Assembly (NCBI GenBank): GCA_964599565.1
Contig: CAZRFE010000001.1
Span: forward strand, 58,097 to 122,096
DNA from: JAJUFS01 sp964599565
Lineage (GTDB): Bacteria > Pseudomonadota > Gammaproteobacteria > Natronospirales > JAJUFS01
DNA: 64,000 bases
Reading direction: 5' to 3'
Part shown: piece by piece, positions 44,482-53,324 of the stretch
How positions within the stretch are numbered: the first letter of the stretch is position 1
Layout: the number at the start of each line of letters is the position of its first letter
The notes under the pieces: model-generated
Databases searched by the model: none
The model's input: only the letters and a program-made list of their open reading frames with translations
What the model was told of the DNA's origin: nothing
Made by a program: the position numbers and the translations under genes

Positions 44482-45396
44482 TCAGCGTTTCTCTTTCTTG
44501 ACGGCGATGTTCGCCACGCCGTGCGGCACATGCCCGGAAGGGACGTGTTCGCGGGCAAGCTCGACGTGTCCGCTCTGATCGTCGAAGAAGATGTCCGCGC
44601 CGAAAGCCTTGAGAAACTGGGTCTTCTCCATGCCACCGAGGAACAAAGCTTCGTCGATGCGGATATGCCACGCGCGCAGCGTGCGGATGACGCGTTCGTG
44701 CGCGGGCGCGGAACGCGCGGTAACGAGCGCGGTGCGGATGGGCGATGCGTCCATCGGGAACTCCGCCTGCAGGCGGTGCAGGGCTTCAAGAAAATTCTTG
44801 AAAGGCCCGCCGGACAAGGGCTTGCGTGCCGATTCGCGTTCGCTGGATGCGAATGCCTCGAGCCCCTTCTCCTTATATATACGCTCCGCTTCGTCGGAGA
44901 AGATCACCGCGTCACCGTCAAACGCGATGCGCAGCTGGTCCGCACCACCTTCCGTTGCCTTGCCGGGCAGAATGGTCGCAGCCGCGAAACCTGCATTCAG
45001 CGCATTGACGACATCCTCGGGTTCCGCGGACAGGAAAAGATCCGCGCCGAACGGCGCAACGTAACGCCAGGGAGACGCGCCATTGGTGAACGCTGCGCGC
45101 GTGATGTTCATGCCGTGGTGCGCGACGGAGTTGAAGATGCGCAGGCCCGTATCCGCGGAATTGTGCGACAGCAGGATGATCTCGACCTTCTGCGGACCGG
45201 CGTCGTTCAACCGCAGCAGCTTTTTCACGAGCGGAAACGCGATGCCCGGTTCAAGCAGCACGTCTTCATTCTCGATCTGGTAGCGCGCGTATTCTTCCAG
45301 CCCCTTCTCCACGAAGATGCGATGGCTTTCCTCCAGGTCGAACAGCGCCCGGGAGGAAATGGCAACCACCAGTTGTTCATTGCGTTTCTTCGGCAT
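44482..45396 (-). CDS. cytosolic 5'-nucleotidase (NT5C1-type)
   Basis: A 304-residue protein of the 5'-nucleotidase family Pfam PF06189, related to animal cytosolic 5'-nucleotidase I; it would dephosphorylate nucleoside monophosphates. Family segments: VVAISSRALFDLEESHRIF, LLSHNSADTGLRIFNSV, ITRAAFTNG, LRIAFDGDAVIFSDEAERI and LVTARSAPAHERVIRTLR, GADIFFDDQSGHV. The FDGDAV and FFDDQ aspartates are HAD-like catalytic and metal residues. It lies 9 bp downstream of the helicase gene on the same strand and may be cotranscribed. Confidence 0.85.
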   Translation of the reverse strand: MPKKRNEQLVVAISSRALFDLEESHRIFVEKGLEEYARYQIENEDVLLEPGIAFPLVKKLLRLNDAGPQKVEIILLSHNSADTGLRIFNSVAHHGMNITRAAFTNGASPWRYVAPFGADLFLSAEPEDVVNALNAGFAAATILPGKATEGGADQLRIAFDGDAVIFSDEAERIYKEKGLEAFASSERESARKPLSGGPFKNFLEALHRLQAEFPMDASPIRTALVTARSAPAHERVIRTLRAWHIRIDEALFLGGMEKTQFLKAFGADIFFDDQSGHVELAREHVPSGHVPHGVANIAVKKEKR

Positions 45397-45405
45397 GACG
45401 GCATT

Positions 45406-48400
45406 CTAGCCCAGCTCGGGCTCCCAGGAATGAAATGCATCCTGCAGGGGAAAATACAGCGCGACCTTCACGGGCCTTCCCTCCAGCGCATGCACGAGAC
45501 GCGCGTACCGTTCGAGCTGCGCGCGGTAACGGCGCGCCTGCTCGGCGAGAAATGCCGCAAGGTCGCCGCCTTCGTGCGTGCTTGTCTTGTAATCGACGAT
45601 CCAGCGCGTGCCGTCGGCGTCGATGAACGTGCGATCGATGCTCACGTTCACGCGTTCGCCGCGATCGACGCCGCCGAGCGACCATTCGCTGCGTGCCTCC
45701 TCGTGGCGCGCAAGCATCCACGCCGCGTGCTTCGAGCGCAGCACGCCCGAGAGAATCCTGCGCACATCGCTCGCCGCTTCCGCGCATTCGGCGTCGGGAA
45801 TGCCAAGCGCTGCAAGCTGGCGCTCGACGGGCAGCGCGGCAATGCGTGCTGCATTCCATTGATCGAGACCGTCGCGCGCCATGCGTTCGAGCACACGGTG
45901 CACGAGCGTACCGGTGTGCCGCACGCGATCGCCCGCCCATTCATAGAGGATGGGTGCGACCTCATCACCGCCGCTTGCAATGCCGCGCATCTTCACATCG
46001 ATGGCCGGTCCCGGTTCCAGCGCGCGCGGTTGCCAGTCCGCCGGCAGGCGCCGCAGCGGACTGTCGCCGGCAACGGGCGGTGCAGGTGCAGGCTTCTCGG
46101 CGGGTACCGGCAGCGCTTCGAACGCGGCGCGCACGTCGGGCAGCGGCCAGAGCAGTTCGAGCAGCGAACCTGCCCGCGGCGGCGACAATGAAAGCCCGCC
46201 CGCATCGCTCGACCAGCGCGCCTTGCCGAGCAGGTGAACGCGCCGCTTCGCACGCGTCACGCCGACATACAGCAAGCGCGCGCGCTCCATCGCTTCCTTC
46301 TCGTCCTTCAGCCGTTCGATGAAGCGATAGATCGCACCGCCCTCCTCGTCCTCGGGCGACTTCACGGGACCGAGCAGCACGTGTTCGCCGCCATCGTGTT
46401 GCGGCCGTTCCATCCAGTGAAACAGCAAACGATCCTTGCGGCCGGTCACCTGGTCGAGCGCGGGAATGATCACGGTATCGAACTGCAGGCCTTTCGCCTT
46501 GTGCAGCGTCATGATCTGCACGGCGGCGTCCGCATCCGGATCAGGTGCTGCAAACAGCTGCGACAGGCGCTCATCCAGCGTGTTCACGTCGGTGACGTCA
46601 CCCGCATCCTCGTGCTGTTGCAGAAGCTCGAAGAACAGGCGCGCATTGTCGAGGTCCTCGCGTTCGTGCAGGACCGCGGGGCCGTGCAGCGCAAGCCACG
46701 TGCGTTCCACGCGTTCGCGCAAGCCGATGCGTCCGCGCATTTCCTCCGCAGCGTCAAGCACGCAGCGCATGCGCTCAAGGCGCGCGCGCGCATCTTCGGA
46801 AAGCGTTTTCAGGGTGTCTGCATCGCGGATCGCATCGTGAACGGCGCCATCGCGCGAAAGCGCCGCCAGCGCGTGCAGGTCGAGCCCGCACCACGGCGCG
46901 CGCAGCACGGACAGCAGCGCCGTGCCATCGGCGGGATTGACGAGCGCGCGGGCGAGCGCGAGCAGGTCCTGCACCAGCGGGACAGCCTGCAGCGATTCGA
47001 GTTCGACCGCGCGAAACGCGATGCCGCCGTCGCGCAGCCGCGGCAGGATGCGCGCAAGATGCGCGCGGCCGCGCACGAGTATCGCGGTGCTGGCGTTGTC
47101 CGCATCCGCAAGTGCTGCACGCACGAGTTCGACAACGCGTTCGGCTTCCGCATCCTGGGCATGCTGTTCAAACGCATGAATCTCGATTGGCGCACCGAGC
47201 GCGGATTTCACGGCGTGCGACGGTTCAAAACGTATCGCACCCGTTGCGATGTCGTCGCGCGGCGGAAATATTCCGGCAAACGCCGCGTTCACCCATTCGA
47301 CGATTCCCGACTGCGAGCGGAAGTTCGCGGACAGGCGCAGCGATTCGAGATCGAGCGCGCCGAGCCCGTGATCGCGCACCGCGAGGAAATGACCGACTTC
47401 CGCTTCACGGAACTGGTAGATCGACTGCATGGGATCGCCGACGAGGAACAGGCTGCGCCCGTCGCCTGCCGACCAGTCGCGCGTCAGTCGCAGCAGGAGA
47501 TCGATCTGGCTGTGTGACGTGTCCTGGAATTCATCGATCAGCAGGTGCCGGATCCGGTGGTCCAGCCGAAGCGCGAGATCGGTGGGCGCGGATGCATCGC
47601 CGAGCGCTGCGCGCGCGCGTATCGAGAGTTCCGGGAAATCGACTTCGCCCCGATCGCGAAACACTTCCTGCAGCGCCAGCACCGCATACGGCATGACGTG
47701 ATTGAGCGCCTCGAGCACGCGCCACTGCGCATCGGTGTAGCTGACGGGCGGCAGCAGCGTCACGCGCTTCAGCAAACCTGTTGCAAGCGTGTTGCCGTTC
47801 AACGCGTCCAGCACCTCGACCATCGCGGCCTTGTGCGATTCGCGCGCGGCCTTCTCCGCAGGTGCAATGCCGCGCTCGCTCGCGGCGGGAAAACCTGCCG
47901 TTGCGTTCAGGCCGCGCGGCTTGCGCAATTCGCCCGTGGCGGTGAGCAGCAGTTTCGCTACGCACTGCCAGCCGGCGAGATCGTGCGCGCGCGCGCCGGG
48001 CGCCTTTTCCTGTGCGGCAAGCGTCCGCAATCCTTCGCTGTCCACGTTTCGTTCCGAGCGTTCGAGGTAACGCGAACAGCGCGCTGCGATTTCCGGGATC
48101 ATTGCATGTACATGCCGCGGGAACTCCGCGTCGAGTACGCGCAGTACATGCTCGATCTCGGTGACGAGCGCGGCTTCCAGCGATGCGCGATCAAGCCCGC
48201 CGATCTCGAGGTGACGCAGCCAGAGATCGCGACGCGCGAGCATCGCGGCCAGCAGTTGCAGAAGTTCGTCAAGCCGGTTGTCGAGATGCGCAAGCAGCAC
48301 GCGCAACGCCGCTCCCGCATCGTCGCGCCGGTCGATGTCCGAAAGCAGGCGCAGTGCGGCCGCGCGGCACAGGTCCGCGGACTGTTCCGCGATCGCGGGC

Positions 48401-48834
48401 GATTGGCCGAGCCCGGAACGCACCGGCAACTGGCGCGCGAGCATGGCATTGAATGAATCGATGGTCGCAACGCGAAGGCGCGCGGGATTTTCCAGCAGAC
48501 CCCAGCCGCAATGCGCGTCGCGCGCAAGTGCTGCAAGCGCAAGCTCGCGCGTGCGCTGTGCGTTCGCTTCAAGAACGCCGGCATCGCGTCGCGCGGCGTG
48601 CATTGCGCCGAGAATGCGCTCGCGCATCTCCGCGGCCGCCTTGCGCGTGAACGTGATGGCGACGATCTCCTCCGGCTGTTCCACGTCCGCGAGCAGGCGC
48701 AGGAAGCGTTGCGTGAGCAAGCCGGTCTTGCCGGAGCCCGCCGGCGCCTGGACGATGAAGCTTCGGTGCGGATCGAGCGCGGCGTCGCGCGCGGCCTGGT
48801 CGGGCGGGACGCGGTGCATGGAAAGATCAGTCAT
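45406..48834 (-). CDS. UvrD/AddA-like helicase-nuclease
   Basis: A 1142-residue superfamily 1 helicase with a C-terminal nuclease, the AddA-like half of a double-strand-break processing enzyme. Helicase motifs in order: QAPAGSGKTGLLTQRFL (Walker A), AITFTRKAAAEMRERI (Ia), LLIDEFQDTSHSQIDLL (II), FLVGDPMQSIYQFREAEV (III), LSANFRSQ (IV), MTLHKAKGLQFDTVIIP (V) and LLYVGVTRAKRRVHLLG (VI). Near the end RWIVDYKTSTHEGG is the PD-(D/E)XK motif (Asp and Lys). GGAGGACAGCG precedes ATG 48834, which overlaps the stop of the upstream partner by 8 bases. With that gene it likely forms a complex for recombinational repair; no recB or recC is seen here. Confidence 0.9.
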   Translation of the reverse strand: MTDLSMHRVPPDQAARDAALDPHRSFIVQAPAGSGKTGLLTQRFLRLLADVEQPEEIVAITFTRKAAAEMRERILGAMHAARRDAGVLEANAQRTRELALAALARDAHCGWGLLENPARLRVATIDSFNAMLARQLPVRSGLGQSPAIAEQSADLCRAAALRLLSDIDRRDDAGAALRVLLAHLDNRLDELLQLLAAMLARRDLWLRHLEIGGLDRASLEAALVTEIEHVLRVLDAEFPRHVHAMIPEIAARCSRYLERSERNVDSEGLRTLAAQEKAPGARAHDLAGWQCVAKLLLTATGELRKPRGLNATAGFPAASERGIAPAEKAARESHKAAMVEVLDALNGNTLATGLLKRVTLLPPVSYTDAQWRVLEALNHVMPYAVLALQEVFRDRGEVDFPELSIRARAALGDASAPTDLALRLDHRIRHLLIDEFQDTSHSQIDLLLRLTRDWSAGDGRSLFLVGDPMQSIYQFREAEVGHFLAVRDHGLGALDLESLRLSANFRSQSGIVEWVNAAFAGIFPPRDDIATGAIRFEPSHAVKSALGAPIEIHAFEQHAQDAEAERVVELVRAALADADNASTAILVRGRAHLARILPRLRDGGIAFRAVELESLQAVPLVQDLLALARALVNPADGTALLSVLRAPWCGLDLHALAALSRDGAVHDAIRDADTLKTLSEDARARLERMRCVLDAAEEMRGRIGLRERVERTWLALHGPAVLHEREDLDNARLFFELLQQHEDAGDVTDVNTLDERLSQLFAAPDPDADAAVQIMTLHKAKGLQFDTVIIPALDQVTGRKDRLLFHWMERPQHDGGEHVLLGPVKSPEDEEGGAIYRFIERLKDEKEAMERARLLYVGVTRAKRRVHLLGKARWSSDAGGLSLSPPRAGSLLELLWPLPDVRAAFEALPVPAEKPAPAPPVAGDSPLRRLPADWQPRALEPGPAIDVKMRGIASGGDEVAPILYEWAGDRVRHTGTLVHRVLERMARDGLDQWNAARIAALPVERQLAALGIPDAECAEAASDVRRILSGVLRSKHAAWMLARHEEARSEWSLGGVDRGERVNVSIDRTFIDADGTRWIVDYKTSTHEGGDLAAFLAEQARRYRAQLERYARLVHALEGRPVKVALYFPLQDAFHSWEPELG

Positions 48835-51556
48835 CGCTGTCCTCCACGCGCTCGCGCGACTGTTCGTGAATGCGGCACAGCGTGGCGAGATGGCAGTAAT
48901 CGCATGCACCGCGCAGGGGGTCGACGCGCGCCTCGCCCGCCGCAAAGCCTTCGCCAAGCGCGGCGATGGCATGTTCCCAGTGCGTGACGGCTTCATCCCA
49001 GTCGTTCACGCGCTTCGTCTTCGCGACATTCACCATGCCTGCAATGCCCGGATCGCTATCGCCGTTGCCATCGCCATCCGCAAAACGCATCACGCCCTGC
49101 AGCGATTCGCGTCCCGTCCGCAGGCTGGCAACCGCAATGCCCGCGGCCACGGGAAGCCCCGCCTGCCTGCGCGCAACCACGTACGCGGGCAACTGCGGCG
49201 CGCGCGGGCGATCGCCGAAGAAATCGTTCTTCGCCGGCGCGCTGCCGGTCTTGTAGTCGATGATGATCTCGCTGCCATCGCGCAGCACGTCGACGCGATC
49301 GAGCTTGCCGCGCAACGTGAGCGGACCGGCATGGACAAGCGTGTGCGCGCTGCTGCCGTCCGCACGCACGCCCTCGACTTCCGCAACCGTGAATTCCGGC
49401 CGCTGCAGCTCGACGTTTCCGAACCATCGCAGCATCACGTTCACAAGGCGCGCTCGTTCAAGTTCGCGCAGGCTGTCGCGCCAGCGATGCCGTTGCGAAC
49501 GCAGGCTTTCGGCAAGCGCGGCATCGACTGCATCGCCGATCGCGCGTTCAAGTTCACCGTCATCGCGCAACCGTTCCAGCGTCGCGCGCGTGCGCCATGC
49601 CTGCCACAGGCGTTCCAGCACGCGGTGCGCAAGTTGCCCGCGGATGCGCGCATCCGGTCCGGGTTGCGGCGTCGGCCAGTCCTGCGCACCGAGCCTGTGA
49701 ATTGCGAACGCACGGAACGGGCAATGCGACTGATCCTGCAGCAGCGCGGTACCGCCGTGGGTGCGCCCATCCTCGCCGTCATCGGCGTGCGGCGGACCAT
49801 GATCGTCCACCCGCGTTTCGAGCCGGGTATTGTCGAACCATTGCGATGCAACCGGCGGAAAGGCGGACACCGGATGCGCGTCGGGCAGGCCGTTCAGCAG
49901 CGGTGACGGCGCAAGATCCGCATCGCCTTCGCGCAACGGATAGCTCGCGACGATTTCCGGCGCGGCGTTGCGAAGTCCTTCGAACAGTTCGCGCGCGAAT
50001 GCAAGTTCGCGCACCGCGGATGATTGCGGCAGATGCTTCGCGCGCTGCACGGCAACAGGCAGGAAGGGATTCGGACGCGGCGCCGCCGGCAACACGTCAT
50101 CCGTCAGGCCCGTCACCCACAGCGCATCGAACTGCATGCCCGTCGCTTCGAGCAGTCCGAGCACCTGCACGGGTGCGTCTGCGGCGCGCGGCTGGAACAG
50201 GGTTTCATTCGCGAAGCGGTTGAGCCAGGCAAGCGCATCACCGCGGCTGCACCGGCCGAGCACCGGGTCGAGTTCAACCAGTCGCGCAAGCTGCGCATTC
50301 CATGCCTCGCGCGCCTGGTATTCGTTGCTGTCGAGCGCGCGGCCACGACACCATCCCAGGGTTTCGAGCCAGCGGCTGAAATGCCGCGCCCATTCCGACG
50401 GCTGTGCAACGCTCGGCGCGGCACCGATTTCCGCGCGCAGGCTCTCGAGCGCAAGCGCAAGTGCGCCGCAGTGTTCGCGCGCGGCAAGACGCTGCCAGTC
50501 GGTGAGCGTGAATTCCGCGAAACCCTCGCGCCGCATGACTGCTTCCAGCCGCCATCGCGCGGTCAGTTCCGATCCGGGTCCAAGATACGGCGAGCGGCAC
50601 AGGCGCGCCGCTGTCGTGAATTCGATGCGATACCCGGTGAGCGACAGCAGCGCGAGTGCGTCCGCGACCAGCGCGCACGCAGCAAGCGGCTCGCCGAGCG
50701 AAAAATTGAATGGCAGTGGCGATGCATCGAACCCGGCGAGCGTGGATGGCGCAAGCGCGTCGGTGAGTTCACGCCGAAGCGCTGCGCGGCGCGCACCGAG
50801 ATCAGGCACGACAATGCCGATGCGCGGCGCAACCTTTCCCGCGTGCGCGAGCAGCTGCGACCGTGCCCAGGCCGCAACCGCGGCGTTTTCCGCGCGCGCA
50901 TCGCTGCATGCAAGACGCCGCGCATCGCCCGGCGCATGCGATGACACGGCGCGCTCCACGTCCGCGCCGAGCGCGCGCAGTGCATTCCAGCGCGTCTCAT
51001 CGCGCGGCGCAATCTCCATGAAGCCCGCGAGCCGGATCGATGCCGGCAGGTATTCGTGCGCCGCGCCCGCGCGTTCGAGCGCACCGAGCACCGCTTCGGG
51101 CAAGGCGTATTCCGGCAGCCAGCCGCGCTCGGCGCATTCCTGCTCGAAGCGGCGTCCCCATCCGATCATCAACCGCGTTTCCTCCAGCGGGTCGCCGGCG
51201 AGCGCGTCGATATCGAGCTGCCAGTCACGGCACAGCAGCCAGGCATCCAGCGCGCTGCGCGCCGCGCCCGCCGTCTGCAGCAGCGGCATGTCCGCGAATG
51301 TCTCCGCGACCAGCATTTCAAAACGGCATGAAACCGCCGCGCGCGACAGCACGCTTCTGGCCGCGAGCGCGGTGTCTTCCTGTTCGAGCTCGATCGCAAG
51401 CCGCCGCCAGAACGCGCCGACAGGCAGGATGTCCGGCCGCTCCCAGGCACGCCGGCCGGCGGCAAGTTCGGCATCCGCCGCGCGCTCGTGCAGATGCCGG
51501 GCAAGACGATCGGACGCGGTAACGACAGTGGCGCGTTTCGCAGTGGCTGGAATCAT
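48827..51556 (-). CDS. AddB-like PD-(D/E)XK nuclease, TIGR03623-type DNA repair protein
   Basis: A 909-residue partner of the downstream helicase. The N-terminal 550 residues resemble an inactive helicase fold: VVTASDRLARHL replaces Walker A and VQVLGLLEATGMQFDALWVTGL is the motif V remnant. The C-terminal 280 residues are a RecB-type nuclease with IIDYKTGS. Four cysteines (CPFRAF before the nuclease; CDYCHLATLC after it) have the spacing of the AddB iron-sulfur clasp. The family resembles the proteobacterial probable DNA repair protein TIGR03623, recalled from its constant pairing with an AddA-like helicase. ATG 51556 is chosen by the onset of family similarity (MIPATAKRATVVTASDRLA); the open frame further up is a shadow of the divergent gene. 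Confidence 0.87.
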   Translation of the reverse strand: MIPATAKRATVVTASDRLARHLHERAADAELAAGRRAWERPDILPVGAFWRRLAIELEQEDTALAARSVLSRAAVSCRFEMLVAETFADMPLLQTAGAARSALDAWLLCRDWQLDIDALAGDPLEETRLMIGWGRRFEQECAERGWLPEYALPEAVLGALERAGAAHEYLPASIRLAGFMEIAPRDETRWNALRALGADVERAVSSHAPGDARRLACSDARAENAAVAAWARSQLLAHAGKVAPRIGIVVPDLGARRAALRRELTDALAPSTLAGFDASPLPFNFSLGEPLAACALVADALALLSLTGYRIEFTTAARLCRSPYLGPGSELTARWRLEAVMRREGFAEFTLTDWQRLAAREHCGALALALESLRAEIGAAPSVAQPSEWARHFSRWLETLGWCRGRALDSNEYQAREAWNAQLARLVELDPVLGRCSRGDALAWLNRFANETLFQPRAADAPVQVLGLLEATGMQFDALWVTGLTDDVLPAAPRPNPFLPVAVQRAKHLPQSSAVRELAFARELFEGLRNAAPEIVASYPLREGDADLAPSPLLNGLPDAHPVSAFPPVASQWFDNTRLETRVDDHGPPHADDGEDGRTHGGTALLQDQSHCPFRAFAIHRLGAQDWPTPQPGPDARIRGQLAHRVLERLWQAWRTRATLERLRDDGELERAIGDAVDAALAESLRSQRHRWRDSLRELERARLVNVMLRWFGNVELQRPEFTVAEVEGVRADGSSAHTLVHAGPLTLRGKLDRVDVLRDGSEIIIDYKTGSAPAKNDFFGDRPRAPQLPAYVVARRQAGLPVAAGIAVASLRTGRESLQGVMRFADGDGNGDSDPGIAGMVNVAKTKRVNDWDEAVTHWEHAIAALGEGFAAGEARVDPLRGACDYCHLATLCRIHEQSRERVEDSDD

Positions 51557-51599
51557 TCTCTGTGCCGGAAAAGGGCGGGAATCGCGGCTATTCTTGTCT

Positions 51600-51616
51600 G
51601 ATCCGGCGGCCGGATC
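51600..51616. promoter_or_regulatory. 17-bp palindrome between divergent addB-like and beta-lactamase genes
   Basis: GATCCGGC-G-GCCGGATC is a perfect 8-bp dyad with a 1-base centre. It lies 44 bases from the minus-strand start and 118 bases from the plus-strand start; a TATGAT -10-like box is at 51642-51647. It may be an operator. Confidence 0.3.
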
Positions 51617-51733
51617 GGGTGTCGGCAGTATATCGCTGGAGTATGATGGCGGCCAAAGCGTGACCGCGCCGGCAGGAAACCGCGCGAAGAACCGGCAGGA
51701 CGCAACAAGAACAAGAGACAGCAAAGGGGCACG

Positions 51734-52549
51734 ATGATGAATGGGCTCTGGTGGGGGGCTACGCGTCCGGCGGTCGCGCTCGCGATCGTTGCCATCGTTT
51801 CCGCCTGTGCAGCACCGGTCGAGCGGCCGGATCCCGACGGCTACCGGGAAACGATGAAATCGCTGAATCACACGCGCGCCATCCAGCCGACAGTGATCTC
51901 GCGCGACCTGCATGTATTCGAGGTCGGCGAGAATCTCTGGGTGCACCGCAGCTATTACGATCTCGGCGGCCAGCGCCTGCACGCCAACGGCATGATCATG
52001 ATCGGCGAGGATCGCGTCACCGTGATCGATGCGCCGTGGACGCCGACCGCCGCCTACGACCTGCTCGACTGGCTCGACAGCAACCAGCCCGGCAAGGCGA
52101 AGCGGCTGGTCATCACGCATGCGCATGACGATCGCATGGGCAGCATCGACGTCTTCGCGGAACGCATGATTCCCGTCTACAGCCAGCGCAACACCGCGCA
52201 GCTTGCGCGGCAGCTGGGCTGGACGGCGCCGAACTTCGTGTTCGACGACAGCCTGCCGCTGCGTTCCGGCGAGCAGGCCATCGAGCTTTACTATCCCGGC
52301 CCCGCGCACACGCTCGACAACATCATCGCGTGGTTCCCGGAGGCGAAAGTCCTGTTCGGCGGCTGCATGGTGAAGTCGCAGCACGCCGGTTCGCTGGGAT
52401 TCGTCGGCGACGCGGACAAGCAGTCCTGGCCGCTCGCGCTGCGCCGCGCGCTCGCCCGCTACCCGGAAGCCACGCAGGTCATTCCCGGACACGGCCTGCC
52501 CGGCGACACCGAGCTGATGACGCACACGCTGGAACTGCTCGAAAAATAA
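51734..52549 (+). CDS. subclass B1-like metallo-beta-lactamase lipoprotein
   Basis: A 271-residue exported metallo-beta-lactamase-fold protein with a lipobox VSAC (Cys25) and Ala at +2, so probably anchored in the outer membrane as NDM-1 is. The full set of B1 zinc ligands is present: His129, His131, Asp133 (HAHDDR), His192 (PAHTLDN), Cys211 (FGGCMVKS) and His253 (PGHG), plus the substrate-binding Lys214. Spacing matches BcII of Bacillus cereus from VITHAH to HTLELL. One change: the Asn of the LGN motif is Phe223. If active it would hydrolyse beta-lactams in the periplasm. AAAGGGG precedes the ATG. Closely related non-lactamase hydrolases lack the Cys and Lys, which favours a true lactamase. 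Confidence 0.88.
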   Translation: MMNGLWWGATRPAVALAIVAIVSACAAPVERPDPDGYRETMKSLNHTRAIQPTVISRDLHVFEVGENLWVHRSYYDLGGQRLHANGMIMIGEDRVTVIDAPWTPTAAYDLLDWLDSNQPGKAKRLVITHAHDDRMGSIDVFAERMIPVYSQRNTAQLARQLGWTAPNFVFDDSLPLRSGEQAIELYYPGPAHTLDNIIAWFPEAKVLFGGCMVKSQHAGSLGFVGDADKQSWPLALRRALARYPEATQVIPGHGLPGDTELMTHTLELLEK

Positions 52550-52580
52550 ACGCCCCAGGCTCCCGCATCCCTCGCACGCA

Positions 52581-52603
52581 CCGCCCCCTTCCGGGGCGGT
52601 TTT
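52581..52603 (+). terminator. terminator of the metallo-beta-lactamase gene
   Basis: Stem CCGCCCC (52581-52587) / GGGGCGG (52593-52599) and a T4 tract. Confidence 0.65.
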
Positions 52604-52621
52604 CATTTGCGGCTTGTTTTT

Positions 52622-52645
52622 TTAATTAATTACTTGTTTAATTAA
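52622..52645. promoter_or_regulatory. probable TetR operator: two TTAATTAA palindromes
   Basis: TTAATTAA at 52622-52629 and again at 52638-52645, centres 16 bases apart, in a strikingly AT-rich patch 5 bases before the tetR start. Direct repeats of a palindrome in this position are likely autoregulatory binding sites. Confidence 0.55.
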
Positions 52646-52649
52646 CAGC

Positions 52650-53324
52650 ATGAAAACCCGCAGGAACCCGAATGCTTCACCGCGCCGCCCCGGCCGGCGC
52701 GCGGCAGCCGCGAGCGACAGCGCCGACACGCGGCACCAGCTGCTGCTCGCCGCGCGCAGCGAGTTCGCGACCCACGGCTTTCGCGGCACGACCATGCGGC
52801 GCATCGCCGAGCGCGCGGCCGTCACGCCGGCGATGATCCACTATCACTTCGGCGACAAGCGCGGGCTTTATCTCGCCATGCTCCAGGAAACCGTCGGCCC
52901 GCTGCTTGGCGACCTCGAACAACTCGCGGCAAGCGGCGGCGCAGGTTCGCTGCGCGAGGCGCTGTTCGGTTACATGCACCAGCTCGCACACACGCCCGAA
53001 CTGCCCGCGCTGCTGATGCGCGACGTGCTCGCAACGGACGGCGTGATGCGCGAGACGTTCATTCGCGATTTCGCGGCACGCGGTGCGGCTGCAATGCGCG
53101 CGATCCTTGAGCGCGACTTCGCGGACGGCCGCCTGCGCCGCGATCTCGATCCCGGCCTTGCGCTGCTGTCGCTGATGAGCATGGCGGTGTTTCCGTTCAT
53201 CGCGCGGCCCGTCGCACAGAAGGTGCTCGGCCTTGCCTATGACGACGCGATGATCGCGCAGCTTGCCGAACACACCGCGCGTCTTTTCTACACGGGCGCG
53301 AGCAACGAGGAGCACAGGACATGA
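52650..53324 (+). CDS. TetR-family transcriptional repressor
   Basis: A 224-residue regulator. After a basic tail (RRNPNASPRRPGRR) comes the TetR helix-turn-helix at residues 28-75 (RHQLLLAARSEFATHGFRGT, VTPAMIHYHFGDKRGLYLAML) and a helical ligand domain. Its stop overlaps the HlyD start by 4 bases (ATGA), so it heads the tetR-hlyD-ABC-permease operon. The arrangement matches the E. coli cecR-ybhGFSR efflux operon, with one permease here rather than two. It probably represses its own operon through the upstream TTAATTAA sites; the inducer is unknown. Confidence 0.9.
   Translation: MKTRRNPNASPRRPGRRAAAASDSADTRHQLLLAARSEFATHGFRGTTMRRIAERAAVTPAMIHYHFGDKRGLYLAMLQETVGPLLGDLEQLAASGGAGSLREALFGYMHQLAHTPELPALLMRDVLATDGVMRETFIRDFAARGAAAMRAILERDFADGRLRRDLDPGLALLSLMSMAVFPFIARPVAQKVLGLAYDDAMIAQLAEHTARLFYTGASNEEHRT

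Noticed and set aside
51557..52606. N-terminal extension of the AddB-like protein to 1259 residues
   Set aside because: It runs antisense through the beta-lactamase gene, which has all its catalytic motifs. Family similarity begins at 51556.
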